A stretch of DNA of 64,000 bases from Affinundibacterium amnicola (GTDB lineage: Bacteria > Pseudomonadota > Gammaproteobacteria > Burkholderiales > Burkholderiaceae_D): assembly GCF_014284275.1 (NCBI RefSeq), contig NZ_JACOFU010000005.1, forward strand, positions 186,001 through 250,000, given 5' to 3'. How positions within the stretch are numbered: the stretch's first letter is position 1; each line of letters opens with the position of its first letter. The position numbers and the translations under genes are program-made. Below, piece after piece: positions 10,916-21,196 of the stretch. The notes below the pieces were generated by a model. The model saw only the letters and a list, made by a program, of their open reading frames with translations. It was not told the origin of the DNA and searched no databases.

Positions 10916-11449
10916 ATGGCAGAACTCGCAACGATCGCTCGTCCATACGCAGAAGCGTTGTATCGCGTTGCTAAGTCCGGCAACCTGTCCGCTTGGTCGG
11001 AACTGGTTGCTGAGATGGCGCAAGCCGCAGCGCATCCCGATGTAGTAGCTCTTGCACACAACCCCAAAGTCTCCGCAGCGCAAACTGCTGAGGCTTTCTT
11101 GTCCGTGTTGAAGTCACCTGTAAATGCCGAAGCGAAAAACTTCATCACTACATTGACTGAATATGACCGTTTAACCACGTTGCCAGAAATCGCTGTGCAA
11201 TTTCACGCTTTGCAAAATGCCGACGCTGGCTCTGCAGATGCTGAAATCACCAGCGCATTTGAAATGACTGAAGCACAGGTTAAAGATTTGGCCGCCACAC
11301 TGGAAAAGAAATTTGGTCGCAAACTGCACCCAACTGTGACAGTGGATTCGTCCCTGATCGGTGGTGTGCGTATCGTGGTTGGTGATCAAGTGTTAGATAC
11401 TTCGGTTCGCGCAAAGCTGCAACAGATGCACAACGCTTTGACGGCCTAA
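10916..11449 (+). CDS. atpH: F0F1 ATP synthase subunit delta
   Basis: A 177-residue OSCP/delta subunit connecting the b stalk to the top of F1. It opens with [16 protein letters not shown], the family N-terminal signature, and ends with the typical [25 protein letters not shown]. Translation is probably coupled to atpF, since only 2 bp separate them. A 163-bp structured gap follows before atpA. Confidence 0.95.
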   Translation: MAELATIARPYAEALYRVAKSGNLSAWSELVAEMAQAAAHPDVVALAHNPKVSAAQTAEAFLSVLKSPVNAEAKNFITTLTEYDRLTTLPEIAVQFHALQNADAGSADAEITSAFEMTEAQVKDLAATLEKKFGRKLHPTVTVDSSLIGGVRIVVGDQVLDTSVRAKLQQMHNALTA

Positions 11450-11468
11450 TTGGCAGTCAAAAGGGAGC

Positions 11469-11490
11469 CTCTATAAATTCAATTATAGAG
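11469..11490 (+). other. Hairpin in the atpH-atpA gap
   Basis: A perfect 8-bp inverted repeat CTCTATAA / TTATAGAG with a 6-base loop, about 20 bp after the atpH stop. No T-run follows, so it is more likely an RNA processing or stability element than a terminator. Confidence 0.5.
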
Positions 11491-11515
11491 ATGCAGCACA
11501 AGGCGCCTCCCGGAA

Positions 11516-11531
11516 CAATACGAATGTATTG
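11516..11531 (+). other. Second hairpin in the atpH-atpA gap
   Basis: CAATAC / GTATTG, a 6-bp stem with a 4-base loop, 25 bp after the first hairpin. Together they may shape the intercistronic mRNA. Confidence 0.4.
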
Positions 11532-11612
11532 TGAGGAAAGGCAACGCAGTGATGCGCTCTAGAATTGGATTTTAGTGGTTCCCGAAAGAATGAAATAATT
11601 TTAGGAGTTTGT

Positions 11613-13154
11613 ATGCAACTCAACCCATCAGAAATCAGCGAGTTGATCAAGAGCCGTATTCAAGGCCTTGGCGACGGTGCTGAGATTCGTAATCAAGGTA
11701 CGGTTATTTCCGTTACCGACGGCATCTGCCGCATCCATGGTTTGTCCGATGCGATGCAAGGCGAGATGTTGGAATTCCCAGGCAATACATTTGGTCTGGC
11801 TTTGAACTTGGAACGTGATTCCGTTGGTGCCGTTATTCTTGGTGACTACGAGCACATCTCTGAAGGCGACACAGTGAAATGTACTGGTCGTATTTTGGAA
11901 GTTCCTATCGGCCCAGAGTTGCGCGGCCGCGTTGTCAACGCATTGGGTCAACCAATCGACGGCAAAGGTCCTATCAATGCAAAATTGTCTGCGCCAATCG
12001 AAAAGATTGCTCCAGGCGTTATTGCACGTCAATCCGTTTCTCAACCATTGCAAACTGGTTTGAAGTCTATCGACTCCATGGTTCCAGTTGGTCGTGGTCA
12101 GCGTGAATTGATCATTGGCGATCGTCAAACTGGTAAAACAGCGGTAGCGATTGACGCGATCATTAATCAAAAAGGTCAAGACGTTACCTGTATCTATGTA
12201 GCGATTGGTCAAAAAGCATCTTCTGTTAAAAACGTTGTGCGCGCTTTAGAAGCACACGGCGCGATGGAATACACAATCGTTGTTGCGGCAACTGCAGCTG
12301 AATCTGCAGCGATGCAATACGTATCCGCATACTCTGGTTGCGCGATGGGTGAATACTTCCGTGATCGCGGCGAAGACGCATTGATCGTTTATGATGATTT
12401 GTCTAAGCAAGCTGTGGCTTACCGTCAAGTTTCCCTGTTGTTGCGCCGTCCACCAGGTCGTGAAGCGTATCCAGGTGACGTGTTCTATTTGCACTCACGT
12501 CTGTTAGAGCGCGCAGCACGTGTTAACCCAGACTACGTTGAAGCATTCACTAACGGTGAAGTTAAAGGTAAGACAGGTTCATTGACAGCATTGCCTATCA
12601 TTGAAACACAAGCGGGTGACGTTTCTGCTTTCGTTCCAACTAACGTCATTTCTATTACTGACGGTCAGATTTTCTTGGAAACTTCTTTGTTTAACGCCGG
12701 TATTCGTCCAGCGATTAACGCGGGTATTTCCGTGTCTCGCGTTGGTGGTGCTGCGCAAACTAAAGTTATCAAAAACTTGTCCGGTGGTATTCGTACTGAC
12801 TTGGCGCAGTATCGTGAATTGGCTGCGTTTGCGCAGTTCGCGTCTGACTTGGATGAAGCAACCCGTAAGCAATTGGATCGTGGTGCCCGTGTTACTGAAT
12901 TGTTGAAACAAGCTCAGTACGCACCATTGTCAATTTCTCTGATGGCTGTCACTTTGTTCGCAGTGAACAAAGGCTTCTTGGATGATGTACCTGTGAAGAA
13001 AGTTTTGGCTTTCGAAGCTGGCGTACACAACTTCATGAAAACTAGCCATGCAGCCTTGTTGCAAAAGATTGAAGAGACTAAGCAATTGGACAAAGATGGC
13101 GAAGCTGCCATGGCTGCCGCAATCGCTGATTTCAAAAAATCCGGCGCATTTTAA
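11613..13154 (+). CDS. atpA: F0F1 ATP synthase subunit alpha
   Basis: A 513-residue alpha subunit. The N-terminus is [16 protein letters not shown], the P-loop is GDRQTGKT (about residues 169-176), and the C-terminal family signature includes [17 protein letters not shown] with the arginine finger. It forms the non-catalytic nucleotide sites of F1. ATG 11613 with AGGAG at 11603-11607 is clearly the start; an in-frame TTG at 11565 would add 16 residues not found in the family. Confidence 0.97.
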   Translation: MQLNPSEISELIKSRIQGLGDGAEIRNQGTVISVTDGICRIHGLSDAMQGEMLEFPGNTFGLALNLERDSVGAVILGDYEHISEGDTVKCTGRILEVPIGPELRGRVVNALGQPIDGKGPINAKLSAPIEKIAPGVIARQSVSQPLQTGLKSIDSMVPVGRGQRELIIGDRQTGKTAVAIDAIINQKGQDVTCIYVAIGQKASSVKNVVRALEAHGAMEYTIVVAATAAESAAMQYVSAYSGCAMGEYFRDRGEDALIVYDDLSKQAVAYRQVSLLLRRPPGREAYPGDVFYLHSRLLERAARVNPDYVEAFTNGEVKGKTGSLTALPIIETQAGDVSAFVPTNVISITDGQIFLETSLFNAGIRPAINAGISVSRVGGAAQTKVIKNLSGGIRTDLAQYRELAAFAQFASDLDEATRKQLDRGARVTELLKQAQYAPLSISLMAVTLFAVNKGFLDDVPVKKVLAFEAGVHNFMKTSHAALLQKIEETKQLDKDGEAAMAAAIADFKKSGAF

Positions 13155-13181
13155 TTACTTATAGCTTGAAGGAGTTTACTC

Positions 13182-14051
13182 ATGGCTGTAGGTAAAGAGA
13201 TACGTGGCAAGATCAAAAGCGTAGAGAATACGAAGAAGATCACGAAGGCGATGGAAATGGTCGCCGCTTCTAAGATGCGTAAAGCGCAGGAAAGAATGCG
13301 TGCGGCTCGTCCGTACAGTGAAAAGATTCGTACGATCACAGCTAACTTGTCACAAGCTAACCCAGAGTACACGCATCCTTTCATGGTTCAACAAGACCAA
13401 TCCAAGAAAGTTGGATTGGTTGTTGTGACGACAGATAAGGGTTTGTGCGGTGGCTTGAATACCAACGTATTACGTTTGGTCACCAACAAAATGCGTGAAC
13501 TTGAGGGTCAGGGTTCAAAAATTGAAGCGGTCGCAATTGGTAATAAAGGTCTTGGTTTCCTGAATCGAGTAGGTGCAAAAGTTGTGGCGCATGCGACGCA
13601 ATTGGGTGATACACCCCACCTCGATAAATTGATTGGTCCAGTGAAGTTGTTATTGGATGCGTATCAGGAAGGCAAAATCGATGCGGTTTACTTAAGCTAC
13701 ACGAAATTCATTAACACCATGAAGCAAGAGCCAGTGTTAGAGCAATTATTGCCTCTGACAGCGGACAAGCTGGAAACAAATAAAGCTTCCCATTCTTGGG
13801 ACTATATTTACGAACCAGATGCAGCTGCGGTGATCGATGAATTGTTGATTCGTTATGTTGAAGCTTTGATTTATCAAGCTGTTGCAGAAAACATGGCGTC
13901 TGAACAATCGGCACGTATGGTGGCGATGAAGTCAGCAAGTGATAACGCAGGTAGTGTGATTGGTGAGTTGAAATTGATTTACAACAAAACTCGTCAAGCC
14001 GCTATTACCAAAGAGCTTTCCGAGATCGTCGCCGGCGCGGCAGCGGTCTAA
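13182..14051 (+). CDS. atpG: F0F1 ATP synthase subunit gamma
   Basis: A 289-residue central-shaft subunit. It begins [32 protein letters not shown] and ends with the long C-terminal helix containing [14 protein letters not shown] and [24 protein letters not shown], both family signatures. AAGGAG precedes the ATG. A 206-bp gap with a large palindromic element separates it from atpD. Confidence 0.96.
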   Translation: MAVGKEIRGKIKSVENTKKITKAMEMVAASKMRKAQERMRAARPYSEKIRTITANLSQANPEYTHPFMVQQDQSKKVGLVVVTTDKGLCGGLNTNVLRLVTNKMRELEGQGSKIEAVAIGNKGLGFLNRVGAKVVAHATQLGDTPHLDKLIGPVKLLLDAYQEGKIDAVYLSYTKFINTMKQEPVLEQLLPLTADKLETNKASHSWDYIYEPDAAAVIDELLIRYVEALIYQAVAENMASEQSARMVAMKSASDNAGSVIGELKLIYNKTRQAAITKELSEIVAGAAAV

Positions 14052-14073
14052 TTAGCGGTCTAATGCAGTTTAG

Positions 14074-14219
14074 CTCCTTCCCCTTCAAGGGGGAGGTTGG
14101 GAGGGGGATGGGTTTATTTTGGGGTACTAAAAGTCGCGTTTAATTTTTTCTTAGTTACTCGCGGTTTACCCCATCCCCACCCCGGCCCTCCCCCAGAGTG
14201 AAAACTCGGGGGAGGGAGT
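14074..14219. repeat. Composite palindromic repeat, copy A (atpG-atpD gap)
   Basis: Two GC-rich arms in inverted orientation enclose an AT-rich core. The left arm (about 14074-14116) reads into GGGAGGGGGATGGGTTTA; the right arm (about 14166-14219), reverse-complemented, gives GGGGTGGGGATGGGGTAAA. Each arm also contains its own short hairpin. Copy B at 15694-15817 has the same parts in the reverse order. This resembles a REP/BIME- or MITE-like non-coding element; the element's name is not known to me. Confidence 0.8.
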
Positions 14220-14227
14220 TGAAGTGA

Positions 14228-15661
<1,434 letters not shown>

Positions 15662-15693
15662 TTATTCCAAGCCCGCAAGGGCGAGGAGTGACG

Positions 15694-15817
15694 TCCCCCT
15701 CCCTTTCAAGGGGAGGGCTGGGGTGGGGATGGGGTAAAGTTCGAGTTACTAAGAAGGATATAAGTGCTCAATGTTAAACCCATCCCCCTCCCAGCCTCCC
15801 CCTTGACGGGGGAGGGG
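15694..15817. repeat. Composite palindromic repeat, copy B (atpD-atpC gap)
   Basis: The left arm (15694-15738) ends GGGGTGGGGATGGGGTAAA; the right arm (about 15774-15817), reverse-complemented, ends GGGAGGGGGATGGGTTTA. The core contains CGAGTTACTAAGAA, which matches the reverse complement of the copy A core (CGAGTAACTAAGAA). Copy B is therefore an inverted copy of A, on the other side of atpD. Confidence 0.8.
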
Positions 15818-15838
15818 CAAAACAGAAAAGGTTAGCAC

Positions 15839-16261
15839 ATGGCACATACTATTCACGTTGACGTGGTTTCTGCAGAAGAGATGATCTTTTCTGGCGAAGC
15901 TGAATTCGTCGCGTTGCCGGGTGAATCAGGTGAATTGGGTATCTATCCAAAACACACACCATTGATCACACGTATCAAGCCAGGCGCGGTGCGTATCAAG
16001 GTTGCAGGTCAAGCTGAAGACGAATTTGTATTCGTTGCTGGCGGGATTTTGGAAGTTCAACCTGATGCGGTAACTGTTCTTGCTGATACTGCGATTCGTG
16101 GTCATGATCTTGATGAAGCAAAAGCAGCTGAAGCTAAGAAATTGGCGGAAGAGGCTTTGGTCAATCGCGAATCAGGCATCGACTACGCGCAAGCGCAAGC
16201 CGAATTGCAATCCGCGATCGCTCAGTTGGCAGCGATTCAGAAGTTACGTTCTAAGCGTTAA
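15839..16261 (+). CDS. atpC: F0F1 ATP synthase subunit epsilon
   Basis: A 140-residue epsilon subunit: an N-terminal beta-sandwich ([30 protein letters not shown]) and a C-terminal helical hairpin rich in Ala/Glu that can inhibit ATP hydrolysis. It is the last gene of the atp operon, followed 49 bp later by a strong intrinsic terminator. Confidence 0.96.
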   Translation: MAHTIHVDVVSAEEMIFSGEAEFVALPGESGELGIYPKHTPLITRIKPGAVRIKVAGQAEDEFVFVAGGILEVQPDAVTVLADTAIRGHDLDEAKAAEAKKLAEEALVNRESGIDYAQAQAELQSAIAQLAAIQKLRSKR

Positions 16262-16309
16262 TTCTGCAAAAATTTTACTTTGCGGAAGCAGTAAATGGTT
16301 CAATAGAAT

Positions 16310-16337
16310 AGGCAGCTACGGCTGCCTTTTTCTTTTT
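16310..16337 (+). terminator. Intrinsic terminator of the atp operon
   Basis: AGGCAGC-TACG-GCTGCCT forms a 7-bp stem with a 4-base loop (16310-16327) and runs into TTTTCTTTTT. It is well placed after atpC. Confidence 0.9.
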
Positions 16338-16376
16338 GTCTTTACACATGTATTCCGATTATCTGGGTAGAAAAAT

Positions 16377-16805
16377 ATGTCTGAAATTTTGATTGATCAA
16401 TTGTTGAATACCGCAAAAACGATTGCCATCGTTGGTATTTCAAATAAACCAGAACGCGATAGTTTTAAAGTCGCGCAATTTTTACAAGAACATGGCTATC
16501 GCATTTTGGCGGTGAATCCAATGCAAGCAGGAACTAGCATATTGGGACTCACCTGCTACGCGAATTTGACCGAGGCACAACAAGGTAGCGGATGTTTGAT
16601 CGACATCGTTGATTGTTTCCGTAAAGCGGAAGATATTCCTGCTATCGTAAGCGAAGCAATCGCGATACAAGCCAAATCCGTTTGGATGCAACTCGGCATT
16701 ACGAACGAACTCGCTGCTGAACAAGCCAAGTTGGCGGGATTAGATGTGGTAATGGATCGATGTACGAAGATAGAATTTAAGCGCTTACATAATATTCTCA
16801 ATTAA
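16377..16805 (+). CDS. CoA-binding domain protein (YccU family)
   Basis: A 142-residue single Rossmann domain. KTIAIVGISNKPERDSFKVAQFL (near residues 14-36) and the downstream VWMQLGITNE and VMDRCTKIE motifs are those of the stand-alone CoA-binding YccU family. These bind CoA but their physiological role is not settled. It may be co-transcribed with the PPK2 gene 21 bp downstream. Confidence 0.88.
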   Translation: MSEILIDQLLNTAKTIAIVGISNKPERDSFKVAQFLQEHGYRILAVNPMQAGTSILGLTCYANLTEAQQGSGCLIDIVDCFRKAEDIPAIVSEAIAIQAKSVWMQLGITNELAAEQAKLAGLDVVMDRCTKIEFKRLHNILN

Positions 16806-16826
16806 TTTCAGAATGGTGCCCATCGC

Positions 16827-17636
16827 ATGAGTATCTCCAGCCAATTTCTTGCATCTAAGAGCAGCGTAATTCAAGATAAAGACGCTAGTTTACGACCCTT
16901 GGCAGCGAATGGTAATAAGGAGTTGATGAAGGCGAGAACGCTGGAATTAAGCGAGCAGATTGGCGAGTTTCAAAACATTCTTCATGCGCAGCAAAAGCAT
17001 AAGTTATTGATCGTGCTGCAGGGTATGGATACCTCGGGAAAAGATGGAACCGTGAAAGTTGTGTTCGGTCGCACCAATCCTGCGGGCGTCCGGATTATCA
17101 GCTACAAGGCTCCCACCGCGCAGGAACTTGCACATGATTTCTTGTGGCGGATCCACCAGAATGTGCCAGCAGTTGGCGAGCTTACAGTCTTTAACCGAAG
17201 TCATTACGAAGACGTCTTGATCACCAAAGTGCATGGGCTGATTGACGAGTCCGAAGTACAAAGACGCTATCAACACATCAATGCATTTGAGAGAATGCTC
17301 GTTGAAACGGGCACAAGTATTTTGAAGTTCTTTCTGCATATCTCGAAAGACGAACAAAAAATGCGTTTGCAAGAGCGTTTGAACGACCCTAATAAACATT
17401 GGAAATTTGATGCGCAAGATCTGACCGAGCGTTCTTTATGGGATGCTTATCAAGATGCCTATCAAGGCGCGATTCGGGCTACGCATCATGAAGTCGCTCC
17501 ATGGCATATTGTTCCCGCGAACTCGAAGACACAACGTAATTTAATCATTGCCGGGATCGTTGCCGAGAAACTAGCAGGTATGGATTTGAACTATCCACCT
17601 CCATATCCTGAGTATGCCAAAATCAAAGTGGAGTAG
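16827..17636 (+). CDS. Polyphosphate kinase 2 family (class III-like)
   Basis: A 269-residue one-domain PPK2 that transfers phosphate between polyphosphate and nucleoside mono- or diphosphates. Walker A is VLQGMDTSGKDGTVK (near residues 64-78), and the lid and Walker B region contains FNRSHYEDVLITKVHG (near 126-141). The pattern fits class III enzymes (AMP to ATP), but class assignment by eye is tentative. After it comes a 688-bp gap with DnaA-box-like sites and the TonB receptor promoter. Confidence 0.9.
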   Translation: MSISSQFLASKSSVIQDKDASLRPLAANGNKELMKARTLELSEQIGEFQNILHAQQKHKLLIVLQGMDTSGKDGTVKVVFGRTNPAGVRIISYKAPTAQELAHDFLWRIHQNVPAVGELTVFNRSHYEDVLITKVHGLIDESEVQRRYQHINAFERMLVETGTSILKFFLHISKDEQKMRLQERLNDPNKHWKFDAQDLTERSLWDAYQDAYQGAIRATHHEVAPWHIVPANSKTQRNLIIAGIVAEKLAGMDLNYPPPYPEYAKIKVE

Positions 17637-17694
17637 GGCTGGATTTGGCTTCATTTGTCGATGGATCTGAGTGACTCTAAGCGAGTGGATTTAT

Positions 17695-17703
17695 TTATCC
17701 ACA
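17695..17703. other. DnaA box (perfect 9-mer)
   Basis: TTATCCACA, the exact consensus DnaA box, in the AT-rich gap downstream of the PPK2 gene. Confidence 0.6.
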
Positions 17704-17831
17704 AAAAAAGAATAAGTATTTACGAATAGAAATTACTTGCGAGGAATTTAACTTCAAGAATAGTGTTTATATTCAGTAGCTTATAGAAGTAATTTAAATC
17801 ATTCTCTATCTTGATGCCAGTAGGCACTACT

Positions 17832-17863
17832 TTATCCAAAAATTACCCACAAAGTTATCCACA
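17832..17863. other. Cluster of three DnaA-box-like sequences
   Basis: TTATCCAAA (17832-17840), TTACCCACA (17843-17851) and TTATCCACA (17855-17863) sit in the same orientation within 32 bp; the last is perfect and the others have one mismatch each. Function (origin, titration site or regulatory) is not established. Confidence 0.6.
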
Positions 17864-17943
17864 GCCTGAGATGCATCGTCTTTAGGATGATCATCTATTC
17901 ATCTTGGTCTCGACATGTCGAAATGTCGCAAAAAAACACAAAA

Positions 17944-17957
17944 TGGGAACGTTTCCA
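17944..17957. promoter_or_regulatory. LacI-family-type operator, upstream of TonB receptor promoter
   Basis: TGGGAAC|GTTTCCA, a 14-bp palindrome with one mismatch, 8 bp upstream of the -35. It has the central CG typical of LacI/GalR operators. Its centre is 64 bp from that of the second operator at 18008. Confidence 0.75.
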
Positions 17958-17965
17958 AAAAAATG

Positions 17966-17995
17966 TTGACACTGATTTTTGTTGAATGCTATATT
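17966..17995 (+). promoter_or_regulatory. Promoter of the TonB-dependent receptor
   Basis: TTGACA (17966-17971), an 18-bp spacer and TATATT (17990-17995). The bases GAATGCTATA around the -10 also occur in the sugar ABC promoter at 45205-45234, supporting common design. Confidence 0.8.
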
Positions 17996-18007
17996 CCAAA
18001 TCACAAA

Positions 18008-18021
18008 TGGAAACGATTCCA
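18008..18021. promoter_or_regulatory. LacI-family-type operator at the TonB receptor start site
   Basis: TGGAAAC|GATTCCA, 12 bp after the -10 and so overlapping the likely start of transcription. It is the exact reverse complement of the operator at 45061-45074. Confidence 0.8.
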
Positions 18022-18324
18022 CAAAAGCGCGAGTTTTCAGTCAATTGACCTTATTTTCTGAAACTGCCTGTCAGCATCTTGAGTCAGCCGCTCAAATTGA
18101 CGACGCAAAAATCTGCTTCAATGGAACAGAAATTTGTGACCGTGAGAAGTTTCGGTCGAATACCAAGAAAATTACTAGCAGTAAGTTGAAAAGCAAAAAC
18201 GAAACACGTCACACGTACAGAAGTAAAATCAGTTCAACTACAGTAAAAAAATGGTGAGCAAATCACCAAGCGATATTTAATGAAAGCAGATAGCGCAAGT
18301 CGACTATCTCAATAAGGAGACAAA
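18022..18324 (+). other. Long 5' leader of the TonB receptor mRNA
   Basis: About 300 nt between the inferred start and the ATG. I see two small hairpins near the end: GGTGA/TCACC (18253-18267) and GATAG/CTATC (18289-18308), the second directly before AAGGAG (18315-18320). No known riboswitch was recognised. Confidence 0.4.
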
Positions 18325-21033
18325 ATGTTTCATCTGAAAACCAGCAAAACTCTCATGAGCGTTGCCGTAGCGGGCGCTTGTGGAATGATGAGTATGCATG
18401 TGCAAGCACAACAAGCCGCACCTGTAGAATCCAATAAAACAACTGAGCCTGCCAGCACGAAAAAAACTGATGGTAAAGAAACCGACAAAATTCAAGAAGT
18501 CAATGTCACGGCAACACGCTACTCCACCTCGCTATTGCGTACGCCTTTGGCGGTGACCGCATTCAATCAAGAGAGTTTGGCACGCATGGGTGTGACGAGT
18601 GCAAAAGATCTCGCGAATGAAATTCCTAATGTCACGATTGTTCAGTCAAACGACTCCGCGATTCAAGTGACAATACGCGGCATTACTTCAAGTAACACAA
18701 CAGAGATCGGCGATCCAGCAGTGGGTTTCCACGTCGATGGTATGTATTCCCCACGTCCACAAGGCGCACAAGCCTTGATGTTTGACGTGGCGCAGGTCGA
18801 AGTTTTGCGTGGTCCGCAAGGAACGCTATTTGGTCGTAACTCGACTGGCGGTACGATCAATGTGATCTCTGCCAAGCCAGACTTTAAAGGTAATTACGGC
18901 AGAGCAGAAGTTGAACTCGGTAACTACAACAAGCGTCAGCTGCATGCTGTTCAAAACATTAAAGTGAGCGATGATTTTGCCTTGCGCGCTGCGATCATGA
19001 AAGTGACGCGTGATGGTTACGCGAATCAGATGCAAGATTTTAGTGAAGCCAACTTACCATCCAAGGGTTGGATTCCGGACGGTATTCCAGACAATATTCA
19101 ACGTTGGAATCGCAAAGTAGATCCTAGCGATTACTACACTAATCAGAATTCTTGGGCTGCACGTTTAGCTGCTCTTTACAAAGTCAATAAAGATTGGAAG
19201 TTGCACGCAACCTACGAAGAATTTCAAGATTCCAGCGCTGGTGGTACTGCATTCAAGGATTGTGATTCAGTCGCGGGAACACGTTACGCTTGCCCAACGG
19301 GTTGGGGTCGCTTTGATCTGAAGATCAATGTGCCGGGTATGACCGATATGAAAATCCGCACTTTGCGTGCTGGATCCAACTGGAATATCAGTAATGATGC
19401 AAGTTTAGACTACAGCTTCGCGCTGGCTGACCAACGCCGTAGCCAATTGTATGATAATGACAAAGGCAATCAAAGCGCCTTACCGTTTCAGATCACGCAA
19501 GATCATCCACGCATCGCTGGTGGTAACAACTGGGGCACTTGGCCACTGTCTGACCAATACCAACAAACAGTCGATTCAAAATATGTCTCCACTGTGCATG
19601 AGCTGCAATTCAAACAACGTGTAGATAGTCTGCGTTATGTCGCAGGACTGTTTTGGATGCATGAAAAAAATCAGATCAACTATGAAGTTGTCGATCTCTA
19701 TCGCGCGCCGGTTGGTTTAGCTTCGGGTGCTTTCTACGCACAGCCAAATCGTCAAGTGGATGCGAAAGCGGTCTTCGCGCAAGCGGATTGGGATTTCGTC
19801 CAAGATTGGACAGCGACAGCTGGCATTCGTTTTAGCTCCGACAGTAAAACCGATAAAGATGGTTTGAACCTCGGCGGTTGGTGGGGGCAAAAAGAATTCT
19901 ATAACGGTGGCTACGATCCAGGCACACCAGGCACGCCGGGATATCGTCTACCGCAAGGGAATGATCTCAATTACGGTCCTGGTGGTAGTGCGGCCGCTTA
20001 CCATTTGTATGGCACACCAAGTAAGAATGATCATAGCGAATCATGGCGTAAGCTGACCTGGCGTTTAGGTTTGCAAACACAAATCAACAAGAACGAAATG
20101 GCGTATGCCGCCTTGGCGACTGGCTATAAAGCGGGTGGCTTCGGCGATCGCACTTTAGCTTGCGGTGGCAGTGCAACGGATCCAGTTCAACGTGTATGTG
20201 CCGATGGCAAACCAAACACCGAGACCTTCTTACCGTACAAACCGGAGTTGGTGACGAACTTTGAACTTGGTTACAAGGGAAAATTCTTTGACAATACCTT
20301 GAGTTTGTCCGCTGTTGCCTTTGCGATGAATTATAAAGATCAGCAATTGACGGGCACTTACTTCGTCAGCAAATACAAAACACCTATACCATGCACCTCC
20401 GATCAACCGAAATGCGATGTGTACGAAACTTGGCGCACGATCAATGTCGGTAATACTAAGATTCGTGGATTGGAAGTCGAATGGGATTACAAACCTTGGC
20501 CGGGTGGTAAAGTTGGTGGTGCCTTCACGCTCTTAGATACCAAAATCCGCGACTATGGTTCTTACAGCGATGATTACAATTGTGATGCGCGTGTGGAATT
20601 TGGTCTGACACCATGCCCAGCACAATTCAATGGTCTCGGACCTGATAACGGTAAGCGTCTGTATGACGTAACCGACAATAGCTTACCGAATGCGCCAAAG
20701 AAAACGTTCATGCTGCACTTCTCACAGAAATTTGATTTGCCAAGTGGTTACTCGATTACGCCTTACATCAAATTGAACTGGCGTGATAAGGCTTACTTTG
20801 ATGTCAGAAATGATGAATTCGCGCATATTGGCCGTTTCCAAAAGGCTTATACCTTAACGGATGCATCGGTGCGTCTCGATTCACCAGACGATGATTGGCA
20901 TGCGGAATTGTTTGTTCGTAATGCGACAGATAGTAAAGCGGCTTATTGGCGCGGCAACGCTATCGGCGCACAAATGAACTATTCTCCAGTCGAGCCGCGG
21001 ATGTTTGGTATTCGATTTGGTTTCAATTACTAA
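18325..21033 (+). CDS. TonB-dependent outer-membrane receptor
   Basis: A 902-residue receptor. It has a signal peptide (first 28 residues, ending VQAQ), a Lys/Thr-rich linker, a TonB-box-like IQEVNVTATR (near 55-64), a plug domain with LRGPQGTLFGRNSTGGTINVIS (near 157-178), and a beta-barrel ending in aromatic FGFNY, as outer-membrane barrels do. Inferred ligand: a beta-glucan oligosaccharide, because its promoter carries the same operators as the GH16, ABC and GH3 genes. Ligand prediction from sequence alone is weak; siderophore transport would be the alternative. The next gene is a halogenase homologue, beyond a terminator. Confidence 0.93.
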   Translation: MFHLKTSKTLMSVAVAGACGMMSMHVQAQQAAPVESNKTTEPASTKKTDGKETDKIQEVNVTATRYSTSLLRTPLAVTAFNQESLARMGVTSAKDLANEIPNVTIVQSNDSAIQVTIRGITSSNTTEIGDPAVGFHVDGMYSPRPQGAQALMFDVAQVEVLRGPQGTLFGRNSTGGTINVISAKPDFKGNYGRAEVELGNYNKRQLHAVQNIKVSDDFALRAAIMKVTRDGYANQMQDFSEANLPSKGWIPDGIPDNIQRWNRKVDPSDYYTNQNSWAARLAALYKVNKDWKLHATYEEFQDSSAGGTAFKDCDSVAGTRYACPTGWGRFDLKINVPGMTDMKIRTLRAGSNWNISNDASLDYSFALADQRRSQLYDNDKGNQSALPFQITQDHPRIAGGNNWGTWPLSDQYQQTVDSKYVSTVHELQFKQRVDSLRYVAGLFWMHEKNQINYEVVDLYRAPVGLASGAFYAQPNRQVDAKAVFAQADWDFVQDWTATAGIRFSSDSKTDKDGLNLGGWWGQKEFYNGGYDPGTPGTPGYRLPQGNDLNYGPGGSAAAYHLYGTPSKNDHSESWRKLTWRLGLQTQINKNEMAYAALATGYKAGGFGDRTLACGGSATDPVQRVCADGKPNTETFLPYKPELVTNFELGYKGKFFDNTLSLSAVAFAMNYKDQQLTGTYFVSKYKTPIPCTSDQPKCDVYETWRTINVGNTKIRGLEVEWDYKPWPGGKVGGAFTLLDTKIRDYGSYSDDYNCDARVEFGLTPCPAQFNGLGPDNGKRLYDVTDNSLPNAPKKTFMLHFSQKFDLPSGYSITPYIKLNWRDKAYFDVRNDEFAHIGRFQKAYTLTDASVRLDSPDDDWHAELFVRNATDSKAAYWRGNAIGAQMNYSPVEPRMFGIRFGFNY

Positions 21034-21066
21034 ATTTAATTTTTATCGTATTCCTCGAGGGTGATT

Positions 21067-21116
21067 GAGTCTATGTGGTGCAAAGTTACACTTGCATTGC
21101 ATAGACTCTTTTTTTC
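21067..21116 (+). terminator. Intrinsic terminator after the TonB receptor
   Basis: A 9-bp stem GAGTCTATG / CATAGACTC, extended inside by TGCAA/TTGCA, followed by seven Ts. It should reduce read-through into the halogenase gene. Confidence 0.85.
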
Positions 21117-21196
21117 TTTCGCTTATGCAGAGTTCATTGCTAAAGAAGTGCGCTGCTCACGCCGCCATGAGAATATCTATTAGCCGTAAAAAATAA

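Noticed and set aside
17979..18257. 92-codon ORF upstream of the TonB receptor
   Set aside because: Its ATG lies between the -35 and -10 of the best promoter, there is no ribosome site, and composition is that of a leader.
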